Part shown: piece by piece, positions 38,701 to 49,200 of the stretch
Numbering within the stretch: the first letter of the stretch is position 1
Layout of the letters: each line of letters opens with the position of its first letter
DNA from: Prolixibacter denitrificans
Lineage (GTDB): Bacteria > Bacteroidota > Bacteroidia > Bacteroidales > Prolixibacteraceae
Assembly: GCF_003014495.1 (NCBI RefSeq)
Contig: NZ_PYGC01000004.1
Span: 124,001 to 188,000, forward strand
Length of the DNA stretch: 64,000 bases
Reading direction: 5' to 3'
Translations under genes and position numbers: made by a program
Notes under the pieces: generated by a model
What the model was told of the DNA's origin: nothing
What the model saw: only the letters and a program-made list of their open reading frames with translations
The model's database searches: none

Positions 38701-40456
38701 CCTCTATTGGTTCGAGACGGCTTTCGATTTGGGAAACGACCTTGTCAGTCGATTCGAGCGTCGAACCGGAAGGCATGGTCACATAAATCTGAAAATCGTT
38801 GGTCTCAACTTCGCTGAGGTTATTCACGCTCACCGCCAACACGATAAAAATGGTCAGGAAAAAGAAAACCAGTGCACCGATAATCGTCCTGGCCGGACTT
38901 CGGAGCGTATTCTTCAACACCATCACATACCCCTGAATCAACGGGTTCCGCATGGAAACCTGGTTGAAATTAATCGAGGTACTTTTCTTCCTGGAAAGGA
39001 AATAGTGGGCCATCATGGGCACCAGCAACAGCGCCACAAACAAACTGATGGTGAGAGTCGAAATAATAGAAACACCCACATTTTTCCCGATAAGGCTAAT
39101 CAGGTAATTATCGGAAAAAAGGAAAGGCAAAAATACCGTGATAGTGGTCAATGTAGCCGCCACAATCGAACGCCACACTTCCGTAGTACCCTGAATGACT
39201 GCCTTCGCCGGAGGAAGGCCCTGTGATCGTAATCGGTATATATTTTCAAGCACGACGACGCTATTGTCGAGCAACATCCCGATAGCCAGCGCCATTCCCA
39301 CCAAAGTCAGACTATTGATAGTGATATCGGCCGCATAGAAGAAGTTGAACGCCGAATACACCGAAATGGGAATGGCCAGAGCAATGACCGAAACCAGCTG
39401 GAAGTTCTTCAGGAAAATCCAAAGCACAAGCACGGCCAGAAGTCCACCCACCAAAGCCAGTTCAATAATCTGGTTGATGTTGTCCTCCATGGTTTGCGCC
39501 GTGTTGTTCTGGACAACAATCTCAATATCTTTCGAAGCCAACTTCTCATTCAGCTTCTTAACCACATCGAGCGTTTTGTGCGAAACATCAATCAGGTTCG
39601 CCTGTGCGTCATTCACCAGCCGAACTGTCACCGCATCCTTTCCGTTGACACGGGAATAAGAGGTCTCTTCCTTCACACCGAAATAAACATTCGCCACATC
39701 CTTTAGCAGGATGGGACCATCGGCAATTACCAGGTTTTCCAGCGACTTGATATCGGTATACTCGGCATTGACGTGCACGATGTACTGCCGGTTCGATTGA
39801 TATACATTTCCGGCGAAAGCACGGGTGCGGTAACTTTGGGCAATTTTGCTCCGGATAGTTGCCGGCGTAATGCCATACGCCTCGCACATCGCCTTCTTCA
39901 GTCGCACCTCAACGGATTTCTCACGGCCACCATAGGCCGTTACTCCCGCAACTCCGTCGATGTTTTCCAGTTCAGGAACAATCTCCTGATCAGTTTCATT
40001 CCTTACCCTGTCGACACCACCGGAACCGCGCACCTGAAGCTCCATGAACTGGTTGTTCATCTGGTCCAGATCCACCTTCATCACGGTTACCCGGAATTCT
40101 TCAGGAAGCGACTGTTTCGCTTCATCAATCTTCTCCTGTAGCTTCAGATAAGTATATTTGAAATTGACGTTCTTCTTGAACTCAACGACAATGGTACCCC
40201 GTTGCGATTGTGCTGTCGATTGCAGATTTTCAATTCCCTGCATGGTTCCAATCGCTCCTTCCAACGGAATGATGGCCTCGTTCTCCATGTATTTGGGGTC
40301 CACCTCCGTTTGGGTATTCACCTGAACGAAAAGCACGGGCAGCTCAGCATTGGGAAACAGCTCCATCGGGAGATTCTGCCAGGAGATATATCCCAGCAAA
40401 CTCAGCCCGATGAATAACATGCTGATAAGGGTCTTTCTGTTTATAATAAATTTCAT
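35729..40456 (-). CDS. RND efflux pump fused to membrane-inserted ABC ATPase domain
   Basis: One uninterrupted 1575-codon frame. Residues 1 to ~1040 are an AcrB-like RND pump: TM1 at 11-28, two porter/docking loops, and the proton-relay segment GMLLDNSVVVLEN with Asp397 (the second Asp of AcrB is Asn398). A glycine-rich stretch sits in the second loop near 645-660. Two extra TMs follow (about 1045-1085). Then comes what looks like the first ABC strand, IQIRIQNLVKIYDRGN (1102-1117), about 175 residues with four membrane segments, and the rest of the ATPase from FKALRGVSLEI (1297): Walker A GPNGAGKST 1316-1324, Q-loop Gln1363, signature SGGMKQ 1417-1422, Walker B ILVVDE 1436-1441, H-loop His1472. 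All ATPase motifs are intact. It sits after a normal RND gene and before an ABC-2 permease in a seven-gene operon. I infer an exporter that couples ATP and proton energy, or a scaffold joining both pumps. Confidence 0.9.
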   Translation of the reverse strand: MKFIINRKTLISMLFIGLSLLGYISWQNLPMELFPNAELPVLFVQVNTQTEVDPKYMENEAIIPLEGAIGTMQGIENLQSTAQSQRGTIVVEFKKNVNFKYTYLKLQEKIDEAKQSLPEEFRVTVMKVDLDQMNNQFMELQVRGSGGVDRVRNETDQEIVPELENIDGVAGVTAYGGREKSVEVRLKKAMCEAYGITPATIRSKIAQSYRTRAFAGNVYQSNRQYIVHVNAEYTDIKSLENLVIADGPILLKDVANVYFGVKEETSYSRVNGKDAVTVRLVNDAQANLIDVSHKTLDVVKKLNEKLASKDIEIVVQNNTAQTMEDNINQIIELALVGGLLAVLVLWIFLKNFQLVSVIALAIPISVYSAFNFFYAADITINSLTLVGMALAIGMLLDNSVVVLENIYRLRSQGLPPAKAVIQGTTEVWRSIVAATLTTITVFLPFLFSDNYLISLIGKNVGVSIISTLTISLFVALLLVPMMAHYFLSRKKSTSINFNQVSMRNPLIQGYVMVLKNTLRSPARTIIGALVFFFLTIFIVLAVSVNNLSEVETNDFQIYVTMPSGSTLESTDKVVSQIESRLEPIEEKQDVVSKIEEDNAVVTVTLKDDYKKTSKRSIAEIKSDVENRVENISGAEISVDEEPASSGNRGGGGGGSFGGGGTSFMRLLGVGTNWERILIKGQDFETMKNVASDFQYYLENLESMRRVQVSYSDNRPEVHLEFHPLLLTAYDIPLSNIASELNSFNPEINTNVPFKQGNDEYDIIIRDEDAKDKKERSADDLRHLLITDANGGTHELQSVADVVFSSGYAQIDRVNQEKQIEVRYRFIDEAQDSKTLLDAYRMEVDQIVANYNLPSGVAVQVIHEEDDLQEFYFLILAAFILILMILASVFESLSTPFVLMFSIPLAAIGSFLALIFTGNSLFNANTLTGFLILLGVVVNNGIILIDYTGILRKRGYRKERALITAGMSRIRPILITAITTIVAMLPLAMGDNEYVGAIGAPFAITVIGGLSVSTLLTLIFIPTFYFGLENAINWVRKLDLRIQILQILLYVGGCILIFTKVDTFMWQMVDLVGLTVLIPGTTWFVKNSLRKATETVIDSDVPIQIRIQNLVKIYDRGNRFIREWKGNRNIRERKGELKTYHSWRDFDDFVWELPLLGFLTYFTFSYLDSGWWMFVMAHFVFLMVLSIWRRVQLLLAYSSAQSGKDRPVKMGIIIHRLLYWGLPAVALALFYLKWETIGSVVMIAVLWYFVLAVKVTADKLYREKVNIERLKGRFAGLRRLFFKLVEQIPVIGRKRDPFKALRGVSLEIGTGMIGLLGPNGAGKSTMMRVICGIYDQSYGKVWINGVDTQHKREELQGLIGYLPQEFGTYENMSAWEFLDYQAMLKGLSEKEAREARVQYVLEAVHLWDRKNEKIGSFSGGMKQRIGIAQILLHLPRILVVDEPTAGLDPRERIRFRNLLVELSRERVVIFSTHVIEDISSSCNQVAVINRGELRYTGHPNNMLKLADGLVWQFLIPAKEFDAMEGKDRVVHHMRDGDQIKVRYISAIQPAPDAVVVKPVLEEAYLCLLKGIQKENS

Positions 40457-40525
40457 TCGTTCGCAAGTTTAGCTTGTCCGAAGGCCTGTTCGGTGCCTTT
40501 CAGACCGTCCTTATCCCGGTATTCG

Positions 40526-43500
40526 TTACTCCTCTTCGTCTGTCACTGTATCCAGACTACGAATCGTTTTTCCGGTAAACAGATCGTACACACATGGAAT
40601 CACCACCAACGTTAGAATGGTGCTGGTTACCAAACCTCCGATAACCGCCAATGCCATCGACGAACGCAACGAAGCGCTCTCTCCGAAACCAAATGTCAGC
40701 GGAAGCAACGCTAATATCGTCGTCAAACTGGTCATGATGATTGGACGGATACGTTGTTGTCCCGCTACCGCGATAGCTTCCCGTTTTTCCATACCACCTC
40801 GCCATAGCTGGTTAATGCGGTCGACAAAAATGATAGAATCGTTGACCGCAATTCCCACCAGCATTATCACACCGATTAGCGCCATGATATTGAACGGCTG
40901 TCCCATGATGAAGAACAGCAACACAGTTCCAACCAGCGAGAACGGAATAGTCAGTAGAATGACGAATGGATGAATCAGCGACTCAAACTGTGAAGCCATT
41001 ACCATATACACCAGAATAATGGACAAAAGGAGTGCGAACTCGAGACTATGCATCGAGTCCTCGCGTTTCTGCTCTTCGCCGGCTATTTTGATTTTATAAT
41101 CGTTAGGCAACTGCATGCCGGCCAGTTTGCTGCGCATCTGACTTACGACTTTATCCAGCGGCACGTTTTTATCCAAATCAGCCATCACCTTCCCAATACG
41201 GTTTTGGTTAAGACGATAAATCTCTTTTGGCGAAACGGACTCTTTCAACCTGGCAATCTCATCCAACCGGATGACTTGTCCATTGCTGTTTAGCTCAATA
41301 TTATGAAACTGCCTCAAACTCATCTTTGGAGTATGAATGGTGATGTCGCGCATCTCACCTCCCTTCTCCATCTGGCCTGCATCCTGTCCTTCCAGCTGAG
41401 CAGTAATCTGGCTGACCACCTGCTCCACGCTTAGGTTATGCATTCCGGCCATCAAACGGTCGACTTCCACATCTACTTCCGGATAACCGTCTTCGATGTT
41501 TGTGCGCATATTGTACAATCCGGGAATATTCTGGACTCTTTTCATCACCTGCCGGGTAAGTGTATCGATTACGTTCAAATCTTCTCCCTGAACCTCCACC
41601 ACTACTGGTGCATCCTGCGTACCCAGAATGCTTTGCAGCGCTGTTTCGTCCTGCACAAAGTTGACTTCGAACTGTGGATTGTCTTTGTACCATTTCGAAA
41701 CCGCTTCCACCACATTGCGTGAACTGTATTTCGCGTTCGGCTTCAGCACGACTTTTACCTCAGCCGTATTTTCTCCTTCAAAAACACTTTGCGTTGTTTC
41801 GGACAAATCGGAACCCGGACCAATGCGGGAATAGATAGACTGCACATTGTCGCCCAACAGTTCTTTCAGCAGCGCTTCCATTGATGCAACTCCATCCGAT
41901 GTTCGTTCGAGCGGTGTGCCTTCGGGCATTTTTACCTCGATGGTGAATTCGCGACTATCGGCTTTGGGCATAAACTCACTTCCGATAAAAGGATAAAGCA
42001 AAGCTGAAATAACCAGCAGAGCAATTCCTCCGCCAATCACCCACCAACGACGTTCCAAAATCCGGGACAGAAAAGTTCCGTACCCTTTTACCTGAACTGA
42101 ACGAAATTTTAGTGTCGCCTCTTTCTTCCGGTAGATGCGGTGATACATCATCGGAATCAGGAAAATAGCGACGACCAAAGAAGATAGTAGTGAGAAAGCC
42201 ACGGTCCAGGCCTGGTCGCGGAATAACTCGCCTGAAGCGCCGTGCAGATAAACGATGGGCAGGAAAACTACGATGGTCGTCAACGTCGAAGCCGTGATGG
42301 CTCCTCCAACCTGGGCCGTACCAACAATAGCCGATTCACGCACTGACAAACCGCTCTCGTGATTCCGGAAAATATTCTCCATCACCACAATAGCATTATC
42401 CACCAGCATACCAGCTCCCAACGCCAGTCCTCCCAACGTCATAATATTCAGGGTTAACCCATTAAAGTACATCAGGTTGAAAGTGGCAATAATGGATATG
42501 GGAATCGCCAAACTGACGATAAGGGTAGTTCCAAATCTTCTGAGGAACAGGAACAGCACAAACACAGCCAGTACAATACCAATGAGCAGTGTGTTCTTCA
42601 CCTCATTAATAGCACTCTTGATAAATGTTCCCTGGTTGCTCACTACCGTGAAATGGTAACCCGGAAGCGCTTTGGTAATCTTGGCCAGTTCCTCGTTTAT
42701 ATCCTGAACTGCTTTTACGGTATTGAACCGCGTTTCCTTGTAAATCGCCAGTCCGATACAACGCTTTCCGTTGACACGGACGATGTTTTCCGGCTCTTTA
42801 TTCTGATAAGAAACATGAGCAACTTCCCGCAGGAAAATTGGTGTTTTCTGAGCCGTTTCATCACCTGCGACAGGCGCTTTGTAACCCACAACCAGGTTGT
42901 TGAAGTCGTCGATATCGCGCAGCATGCTCACGCCTTTTACGATGTACTGCATACCGGTTTCGGTAATGGAACCACCGGAAATACTCCGGTTGAAAGCCTC
43001 GATCTTCTGACTCAGTTCGTCCATCGTCAGGTTGAAAGCTTCCAGTTTATACGGATCCGTGTCAATGCGTACTTCCCGCTCTTCCTGTCCCGCCAACTCT
43101 ACCTCGGCGATACCTTCCAGCCGGATCAGTTCGTTCCGGATATAGTTTTCAGCCACTTTCCGCAAGTCATTCATATCGGAAATCGACTCGTTGGAAAGAC
43201 CAACGATCATGACCGGCGCTGTATTTGGATCGTGCTGGGTTATGTTCAGCTCATCTATTTCGCTGTTCTGCGAGTAGTTCGACAAAGCTTTCTGCAAATC
43301 GAGAAAAGCTTCGTCCATATCTTTTCCCCACGCATATTCGACCGTTACCTGCGCCGAACCCGTCCGGATAATCGAAGAAACCTGTGTGACTTTGCTTTGG
43401 CGGATGGCCAGCGCTTCGATGTTTTTCACAAAGAGCGTTTCCATCTCTTCAGGCGGACGTTCACCCGATTTTATCTCCACGTACAGGCGCGGCGAGTTCA

Positions 43501-43621
43501 AATCGGGAAACAGGTCAATTCCCAGTCGTTGGTACGAGATGATACCGAGCAACAGGATTGCCAGTACCGCCATCAGCACCGTAACCGGATAATTCACCGA
43601 AAAATTCGTTAGTTTTCTCAT
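40526..43621 (-). CDS. RND efflux transporter permease (AcrB/HAE-type)
   Basis: A 1031-residue RND pump of normal length with 12 TMs: TM1 near 12-30, a large periplasmic loop, TMs 2-6 around 335-540, a second loop, and TMs 8-12 from about 855. The relay motif GMLVDNAIVVMEN has Asp408 aligned with AcrB Asp407/408, the second Asp being Asn409, as in many HAE-type pumps outside Proteobacteria. With the adaptor upstream and the TolC-type channel it forms the standard tripartite set. A second, fused RND subunit follows 69 bp later, so the working trimer may be mixed, like the heteromeric MdtBC pump. Confidence 0.94.
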   Translation of the reverse strand: MRKLTNFSVNYPVTVLMAVLAILLLGIISYQRLGIDLFPDLNSPRLYVEIKSGERPPEEMETLFVKNIEALAIRQSKVTQVSSIIRTGSAQVTVEYAWGKDMDEAFLDLQKALSNYSQNSEIDELNITQHDPNTAPVMIVGLSNESISDMNDLRKVAENYIRNELIRLEGIAEVELAGQEEREVRIDTDPYKLEAFNLTMDELSQKIEAFNRSISGGSITETGMQYIVKGVSMLRDIDDFNNLVVGYKAPVAGDETAQKTPIFLREVAHVSYQNKEPENIVRVNGKRCIGLAIYKETRFNTVKAVQDINEELAKITKALPGYHFTVVSNQGTFIKSAINEVKNTLLIGIVLAVFVLFLFLRRFGTTLIVSLAIPISIIATFNLMYFNGLTLNIMTLGGLALGAGMLVDNAIVVMENIFRNHESGLSVRESAIVGTAQVGGAITASTLTTIVVFLPIVYLHGASGELFRDQAWTVAFSLLSSLVVAIFLIPMMYHRIYRKKEATLKFRSVQVKGYGTFLSRILERRWWVIGGGIALLVISALLYPFIGSEFMPKADSREFTIEVKMPEGTPLERTSDGVASMEALLKELLGDNVQSIYSRIGPGSDLSETTQSVFEGENTAEVKVVLKPNAKYSSRNVVEAVSKWYKDNPQFEVNFVQDETALQSILGTQDAPVVVEVQGEDLNVIDTLTRQVMKRVQNIPGLYNMRTNIEDGYPEVDVEVDRLMAGMHNLSVEQVVSQITAQLEGQDAGQMEKGGEMRDITIHTPKMSLRQFHNIELNSNGQVIRLDEIARLKESVSPKEIYRLNQNRIGKVMADLDKNVPLDKVVSQMRSKLAGMQLPNDYKIKIAGEEQKREDSMHSLEFALLLSIILVYMVMASQFESLIHPFVILLTIPFSLVGTVLLFFIMGQPFNIMALIGVIMLVGIAVNDSIIFVDRINQLWRGGMEKREAIAVAGQQRIRPIIMTSLTTILALLPLTFGFGESASLRSSMALAVIGGLVTSTILTLVVIPCVYDLFTGKTIRSLDTVTDEEE

Positions 43622-43662
43622 AGAAATATGATTTTCCTGATCAGCGGACGCTGCCGGAATAA

Positions 43663-44718
43663 CTACTTAACTACCTTTACTTTCGACCGGTTACGCAATG
43701 TTTCGAAACCTTTGGTAACCACCCGGTCGTTTGCTTTCAGGCCGGAAGTAACCTGTACTTCGTTAGCATTTTCCAGTCCGGTTTCGATAACCCGCTGCTG
43801 TGCCGCACCTTTCACGACGATATAAACCGTTTTTCCGCGGTTACCCGAAACGATAATGTCTTTGGGAATAACAATAGCACTATCTCTCCGCGCTACCTGT
43901 ATATCAGCTTTCACAAACATTCCGGGACGCAATTTCAAATCGGGATTATCAATGCGGATTTTCCCGATAAAAGTCCGGGTTTCGCTGCTCACAACCGGCG
44001 ATAGTTCACTGATTTTTCCCGAAAGGGTATCTTCCGGAAGGGTATAATTGGTAATATCAACGTCTTGTCCAACCTTCACGACAGAGAGGTTTTTCTCGGG
44101 CAGATTCACCTCCATATTGAGTGTGTTGTAATCCATTAGGGTAGCCACCGCTGTTCCCGAAGCGACACGTGTACCATTGGTGAAATCGGGCAAATCAACC
44201 AGGATTCCGGTAAACGGAGCCCGGATATCCATCTTCGCCAACTGCAATTGCGCGTTTTCGTAATCCTGCTTTGCCTGGCTCAACGATACTTCCGAATTTT
44301 TCACTTCACGAAGGGTGACGCCGCCTTTTTCGTATAGCGACTGTTGTTTCTCGTACTCCAGTTTAGCAATCTCGTAGTTCAGTTTTTTGGTTTCGAGCGA
44401 AACTCCGTTTTTGTATTCCTCATCTTCCAGCTTAACAATCGTCTGCCCCTTCTGCACCTTATCGCCTAAGCTAAATGGGTGCCCGGTTTTCGGATTGCGT
44501 TGCAGATAATAGTTACCAGCCATCTCTGTACTCAACGTGGCTTCGCTTGCTGCCTTCGTCGTTCCTGTTGTGCTAACGTATTGAACAATCGAGCTTTTTT
44601 TCACATCCTGAACTGAAACCGGAATGGCCAGTTCGTTATCTGTTTGGTTATTCTGATTGCCACATGCTGCTAATAGAGGTAAAAGAGCAGCGAGCAACCA
44701 TTTATTCGAGATCTTCAT
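43663..44718 (-). CDS. RND periplasmic adaptor (membrane fusion protein), lipoprotein
   Basis: A 351-residue adaptor with lipoprotein signal MKISNKWLLAALLPLLAAC. A split biotin/lipoyl domain (about 60-105 and 170-200, with KVQKGQTIVKLEDEEY and IRAPFTGILVDLP) encloses a short helical hairpin rich in Q/E/K, followed by the beta-barrel domain (SVVKVGQDVDITNY) and the membrane-proximal domain. It bridges the inner-membrane pumps to the TolC-type channel. It lies between the channel gene and the first RND gene. The short hairpin, about 25-30 residues per helix, fits RND rather than MacA-type ABC adaptors. Confidence 0.93.
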   Translation of the reverse strand: MKISNKWLLAALLPLLAACGNQNNQTDNELAIPVSVQDVKKSSIVQYVSTTGTTKAASEATLSTEMAGNYYLQRNPKTGHPFSLGDKVQKGQTIVKLEDEEYKNGVSLETKKLNYEIAKLEYEKQQSLYEKGGVTLREVKNSEVSLSQAKQDYENAQLQLAKMDIRAPFTGILVDLPDFTNGTRVASGTAVATLMDYNTLNMEVNLPEKNLSVVKVGQDVDITNYTLPEDTLSGKISELSPVVSSETRTFIGKIRIDNPDLKLRPGMFVKADIQVARRDSAIVIPKDIIVSGNRGKTVYIVVKGAAQQRVIETGLENANEVQVTSGLKANDRVVTKGFETLRNRSKVKVVK

Positions 44719-44742
44719 TTGACAAGATTTTTTCAGGAATGG

Positions 44743-46230
44743 TTATTTCGTTTGGCTATCGCGATATTCTTTCAGAAATTCTTCCGGTACAACCGATTTT
44801 TTCGCTTCAAAGTCGTATAGCGTTTGCACCTTCAGGTTCAACAGCTCGATTCGGTAATCGATAAGCGATTGCGCATAAGCCATTTTCTTCTCCGAAAGCT
44901 GTGTCTGATACAGGTTTAAATCCATACTGGTCAGATCACCGTTCTGGTAACGTTCCAGGTTAATATCATAAGTCAACTGTGCGTTCTTCTCGTTGATTTT
45001 AGCAATGTCAATCTGGTTTTTCATATTCTGAAGACTTCTCACCACTTGACGAATGTCCAGTGTAATCTGAACTTTTTCATTGCTCAGATTCAGTTCCTGC
45101 GTTTTAATGACAGCTTCCTGCGCTTTAATTTGAGCCTTCTTTTCGCCCCAGTCCCACAGCGGAATATTGAACGCCACATTTACCCGCGGGTTCCGGGTCG
45201 GATTTTTATACACATCCTTCAACTCCTGGTTGTCACCCAACAAACCATAGGTAATACTGACATCCCCGCGAAATTCATTGGCTGCCTTCACCTGAATCAG
45301 ATCGAACTGCGAATTCTGTACGTTAATCTCGCGTTGACGAATCTCCATGCGGGAAGCCAAACCGTGCTGAATCGCTTTTTGCTGATCCACAGTTACAGGT
45401 TTTACTTCTACATCAGCCATCACGGTGATATCTTCATAAATATCCATGCCGATGTACTGCTTGAACTGGTCTTTGTAATTCTCCAGGGTCACCCGCTGGT
45501 TATCCCTATCCGAACGTGCTGTCTCCAGGTTCACCTCAGCCTGGTACAGCTCTTCCTGAGCTGCCAACCCGGCATCCACCTTATTTTTGATGATATCGTA
45601 ACTCTTCTGAGTATTTTTGTATTCATCTTCCTTAATGTTCAGGCTCATTTGTGCCAGGTAAACATTGTAGAAGAATTGTGATACATTCTTCTCGAGGTTC
45701 AACCGTTGCATGGCATAGCTCAGCATGGCATTTTCGTTATCCAGCTCCAGCTGTTTCAACTCCATCTTTTGCCGGTTATAAGTAAACAACGGTTGTGTAA
45801 GACTCAAATACAAGTTGTTGTAAAATGATTTGTCCCGAACACCTGTGTACTCACTGTAACTGTTCCTCCAGCCAAATTGGTTGTTGAGCGAAATAGTTCC
45901 ATCGGTGAGCAAAATCGGCTGCTGAACGGTAAATGTTCCAAACGTCAGGAAATTTTCCGTGGTGTTCCATTGCGAGATCAAATCGTTGAATTCCCGGCTT
46001 TGGCTGTATTGAAGTGGATTTAGATTCAGTGAAAACTGCGATTTCATCGAAGCCCGCTTCGCATTCAGCGACTCGCTCGTCCGTTCCAGGTTCAGCCTCG
46101 AAGCAATCAAATCAGGGCTATGCTTCACTGCGATTGCCATGGCATCATCGAGGGTCAGAATTTTTTGTGCATGCAACGGCAATGTCACTCCCAGTAACAA
46201 CAATAAATAGAGATACTTTCGTTTATTCAT
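44743..46230 (-). CDS. TolC family outer-membrane efflux protein
   Basis: A 495-residue exported protein (signal MNKRKYLYLLLLLGVTLPLHAQ) with the duplicated OEP pattern: long coiled-coil helices (for example LDNENAMLSYAMQRLNLEKN and LRSLQ-type heptads near 385-420), each repeat bracketed by short beta strands, and SLTQPLFTYNRQKMELKQL as the typical repeat-one strand. It forms the trimeric exit duct shared by the RND pumps and perhaps by the ABC part of this operon. Gaps of 11 bp upstream and 24 bp downstream show tight operon packing. Confidence 0.93.
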   Translation of the reverse strand: MNKRKYLYLLLLLGVTLPLHAQKILTLDDAMAIAVKHSPDLIASRLNLERTSESLNAKRASMKSQFSLNLNPLQYSQSREFNDLISQWNTTENFLTFGTFTVQQPILLTDGTISLNNQFGWRNSYSEYTGVRDKSFYNNLYLSLTQPLFTYNRQKMELKQLELDNENAMLSYAMQRLNLEKNVSQFFYNVYLAQMSLNIKEDEYKNTQKSYDIIKNKVDAGLAAQEELYQAEVNLETARSDRDNQRVTLENYKDQFKQYIGMDIYEDITVMADVEVKPVTVDQQKAIQHGLASRMEIRQREINVQNSQFDLIQVKAANEFRGDVSITYGLLGDNQELKDVYKNPTRNPRVNVAFNIPLWDWGEKKAQIKAQEAVIKTQELNLSNEKVQITLDIRQVVRSLQNMKNQIDIAKINEKNAQLTYDINLERYQNGDLTSMDLNLYQTQLSEKKMAYAQSLIDYRIELLNLKVQTLYDFEAKKSVVPEEFLKEYRDSQTK

Positions 46231-46241
46231 GGATTTTCAGG

Positions 46242-49200
46242 TTATTTTTCTTTAACCAGTTTCACTGCATCGGCATAAACGATACTGGCGTCGGTTTTAT
46301 TCGTTAATTCAATTTTCGCGGTATCAGGTGAGAAATAGTAAGCTCCCAGTTCAACCCAACCGCCATCGGTGCTTTTAATATCAACTGCCGGATGATCTTC
46401 TCCGTCATCGTGATGAATGGTGTAAGTGTATTCACCCTTATCCTCACCCCGCCAACGCATGTTGATTTTCGGGACGTAAGCATATACGGTGTAATAACCG
46501 GACTCCTTAACCGGAACATTCCAGATGGCTTCGCGATCGCCAGTGCCTCCTTTGGTGTAATACGCCGACCGAACCGTTTTCCCATAGAAATTAGTATTCG
46601 TTGTTAAAGTCCATTCCACCGGCGGACGCCAGAAATTCAGACCTTTGTACTTCTGGTCTTCGTTGTCCATCAGTTGAGCTTCGAAAATCTTTTTCAGGAA
46701 ACTGCTCGACTCGGGTTGTATCAGTTTGAATTCAGGGTCTTCGTTATCAACAATCGTCTCATTCGGAGCTGTTCCATCCTCATAATCAATCACCTCTTCC
46801 CCGTTAAATGGAATTCGTTTTTCGTCCAGCTCAATCTTCTCGAAACGCTGAGTCAATACAGCCGGAATATTGGCTGACGCGAACGTATTAGTCATCATCA
46901 TGCGGGGCTCTTCGTTGAGCAAGATGCCAACCCTTTTGGTTTGATGAGGTGCAATAGCAACAATCCGATCCACTGTCTCCTCATCTCCGCCTCCGCCGAA
47001 ACGTCTGCCTCGTCCCCCCTGTCCACCAAGGCGGAAAGTAAATTTCACTACGCCCGGTTCTTTTCCGGTATTCGACAAATGGAAAGTCACCATGGTCGGG
47101 GTACGATCGCCATCTTTCACTTTCACAGCCTCCACATCAGTAACGAGGTAACCCGGCAGCTCTTTCGAATTGTACCATGAAGAAAGATAATCGTCGAGTT
47201 GCAGATTGAATGAAGAAGCCAAATCGGTTTTTAGATCATTGATACCGGTTTCCCGGAAACGGTTTTTCTCCAGGAAGGAATTCAGCACGTTATCGAACTT
47301 ATCTTCGCCGGCAGCAGCTTTCATCAGCGCAAACAGGAATTCACCTTTCGTTTGAATGATATTATCAACAATATCCGGATCGTCCTGATCCTGCAATACC
47401 TGAGCAAACGATTTATCCTGAAGCTCCATGTTTCCGCGCTCATCGCTCGACATTCCCATAAAATTTCGCATGAAACCCGGACGATCATCCGACGTCCGTT
47501 CGACCAGATACGATTCGAGCACGCGGTTCATGATGGGATACTTCGGCGAATTGATTTCATTCACGTAAGTGTAATAATCGGGAAAGAGAAAATACGGATT
47601 CGGATTGTCATCGAAATTACGTCCGGGACCACCAAATCTCATGCGGAATCCGCGGCCTTCATCGGTTGACAAGAGCGCTCGGTTCACAAAATCACGGAAC
47701 AGATTTTCCTCCGACTCCCGTTCTGTAACACTTTCGTTGGTATGCCGGCTCCGGCGCTCGGCCCAACGCTTCAATAAAGCGAAGTTAGCTCCGGAAACCA
47801 TGTAACCGCCTTCCGGCAGAAAGACCATCTCGGGTTGTACCTGCTCGCGGGTAACCGTCCACAGGTGCGAATAAGAGTAAAACTGCACCGGTACTTCCAC
47901 CAGTTCGAGCCGATGATACGGATACCGAAGTTGCAATTTCGCCTCGAACGTATTCTTCAAATCACGAATAACCGGCGCCAGTGAATCCTTTACTTCCGTG
48001 AAGAACTCGTCGAAGCGGTTATGTTTTTTCAGGTAAGTCAGGCTATACTGAATACTGTCGACGGTGATGGAACGGGTTTGGTAATTTCCCATCACCAAAG
48101 AAATCTGTTGCAAAGGCTCTTTATCCCGGAAGGTTAGTTTACCGTCAGCCCCAATTGTTTTTTCACCTTGCGACAATACTTTCAAACTATCATTCGCTGG
48201 TTCTACGGTAAGTGAAAAACGGGTAAATCCCTTGTGTAACCATCCCAGGCCTTTTGAGGAATAGGTAATTCCGGGTGTTGGGTACCAGCGGGTTTCGGGA
48301 GTCAATAATACATAATTGCTCTGCACAAATGCGTGCCGCTTATCGATGGTCGCATTGTCATCAAGAGTAATCTTATCGAGTCTTTCCCTGTCGTAATCCA
48401 GGTAACACAGCGACTCGTCAATGGTGCCGGCATATTGCACTTTTACCTGCAATGAATCACCCGGTGCGACAGCATTTTGCGGTTTAATTTTCAGCAGCTG
48501 CTGGTCACGTTCGAATCCGGCACCTTCCACATTTGTAACCTTCAAGCCGGGATTCAACGTCAGAATGATTTCTTTCACCGGTTCACTGGCCGTATTTTTC
48601 AGTTGCATATCAGCAGTAGCGGCAATCGAATTTCCGTTATGCTTCACGTCCAAATCGCAACGGGTCATTTGCATCACCGGAGCCTTGGCGTACTGGTCAT
48701 TCAGTGCAATCATTTCCTTCCGGTGATTGTCGAACTGACTCACCCGGTTTACATAGAAAAAGCCAAGCACCAATGCGAAAATCAGCGAACCGGATCCGAT
48801 TACGGTCACAACTCCGTTTACAGTTTTCGACTGATTCAACCGCTTCAGCAATAAAATGGTCAGGCAAATAAATCCAACGCCAAGGAAGAAATAGATTCCA
48901 CGTTGCATCAGCAAGCTATTCAGGTTACCAAAGCCCACAAAATCGGACCAGGTTAGCGGCAACCGATAGGCCATGTAATCGAACAGAAAATGGAATTTTC
49001 CCTGCAGATAGAAAAGCGTTGCCGCGATGTAGCCCAACAGCAGAATAAAGGTCAACGCCTGGTTCCGGATAACCGACATCAGCAAAAAGGCCAATCCCAG
49101 AATGAACAGCAGTGTAGGTACACTTACCAGGAAGAAATAGTAAAAATAGGGCATCAACCGGAACGCACTGTAAGGCGAAATCAGGTTGAAAACGGCCACC

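Noticed and set aside
38192-39226. Long open frame (344 codons) on the plus strand opposite the RND-ABC fusion gene
   Set aside because: It is antisense to conserved RND coding sequence; its predicted protein has no recognisable domain and a composition typical of shadow frames.
42653-43612. Open frame (319 codons) on the plus strand opposite the first RND gene
   Set aside because: Same reason: the minus strand holds a clear, full-length RND pump here.
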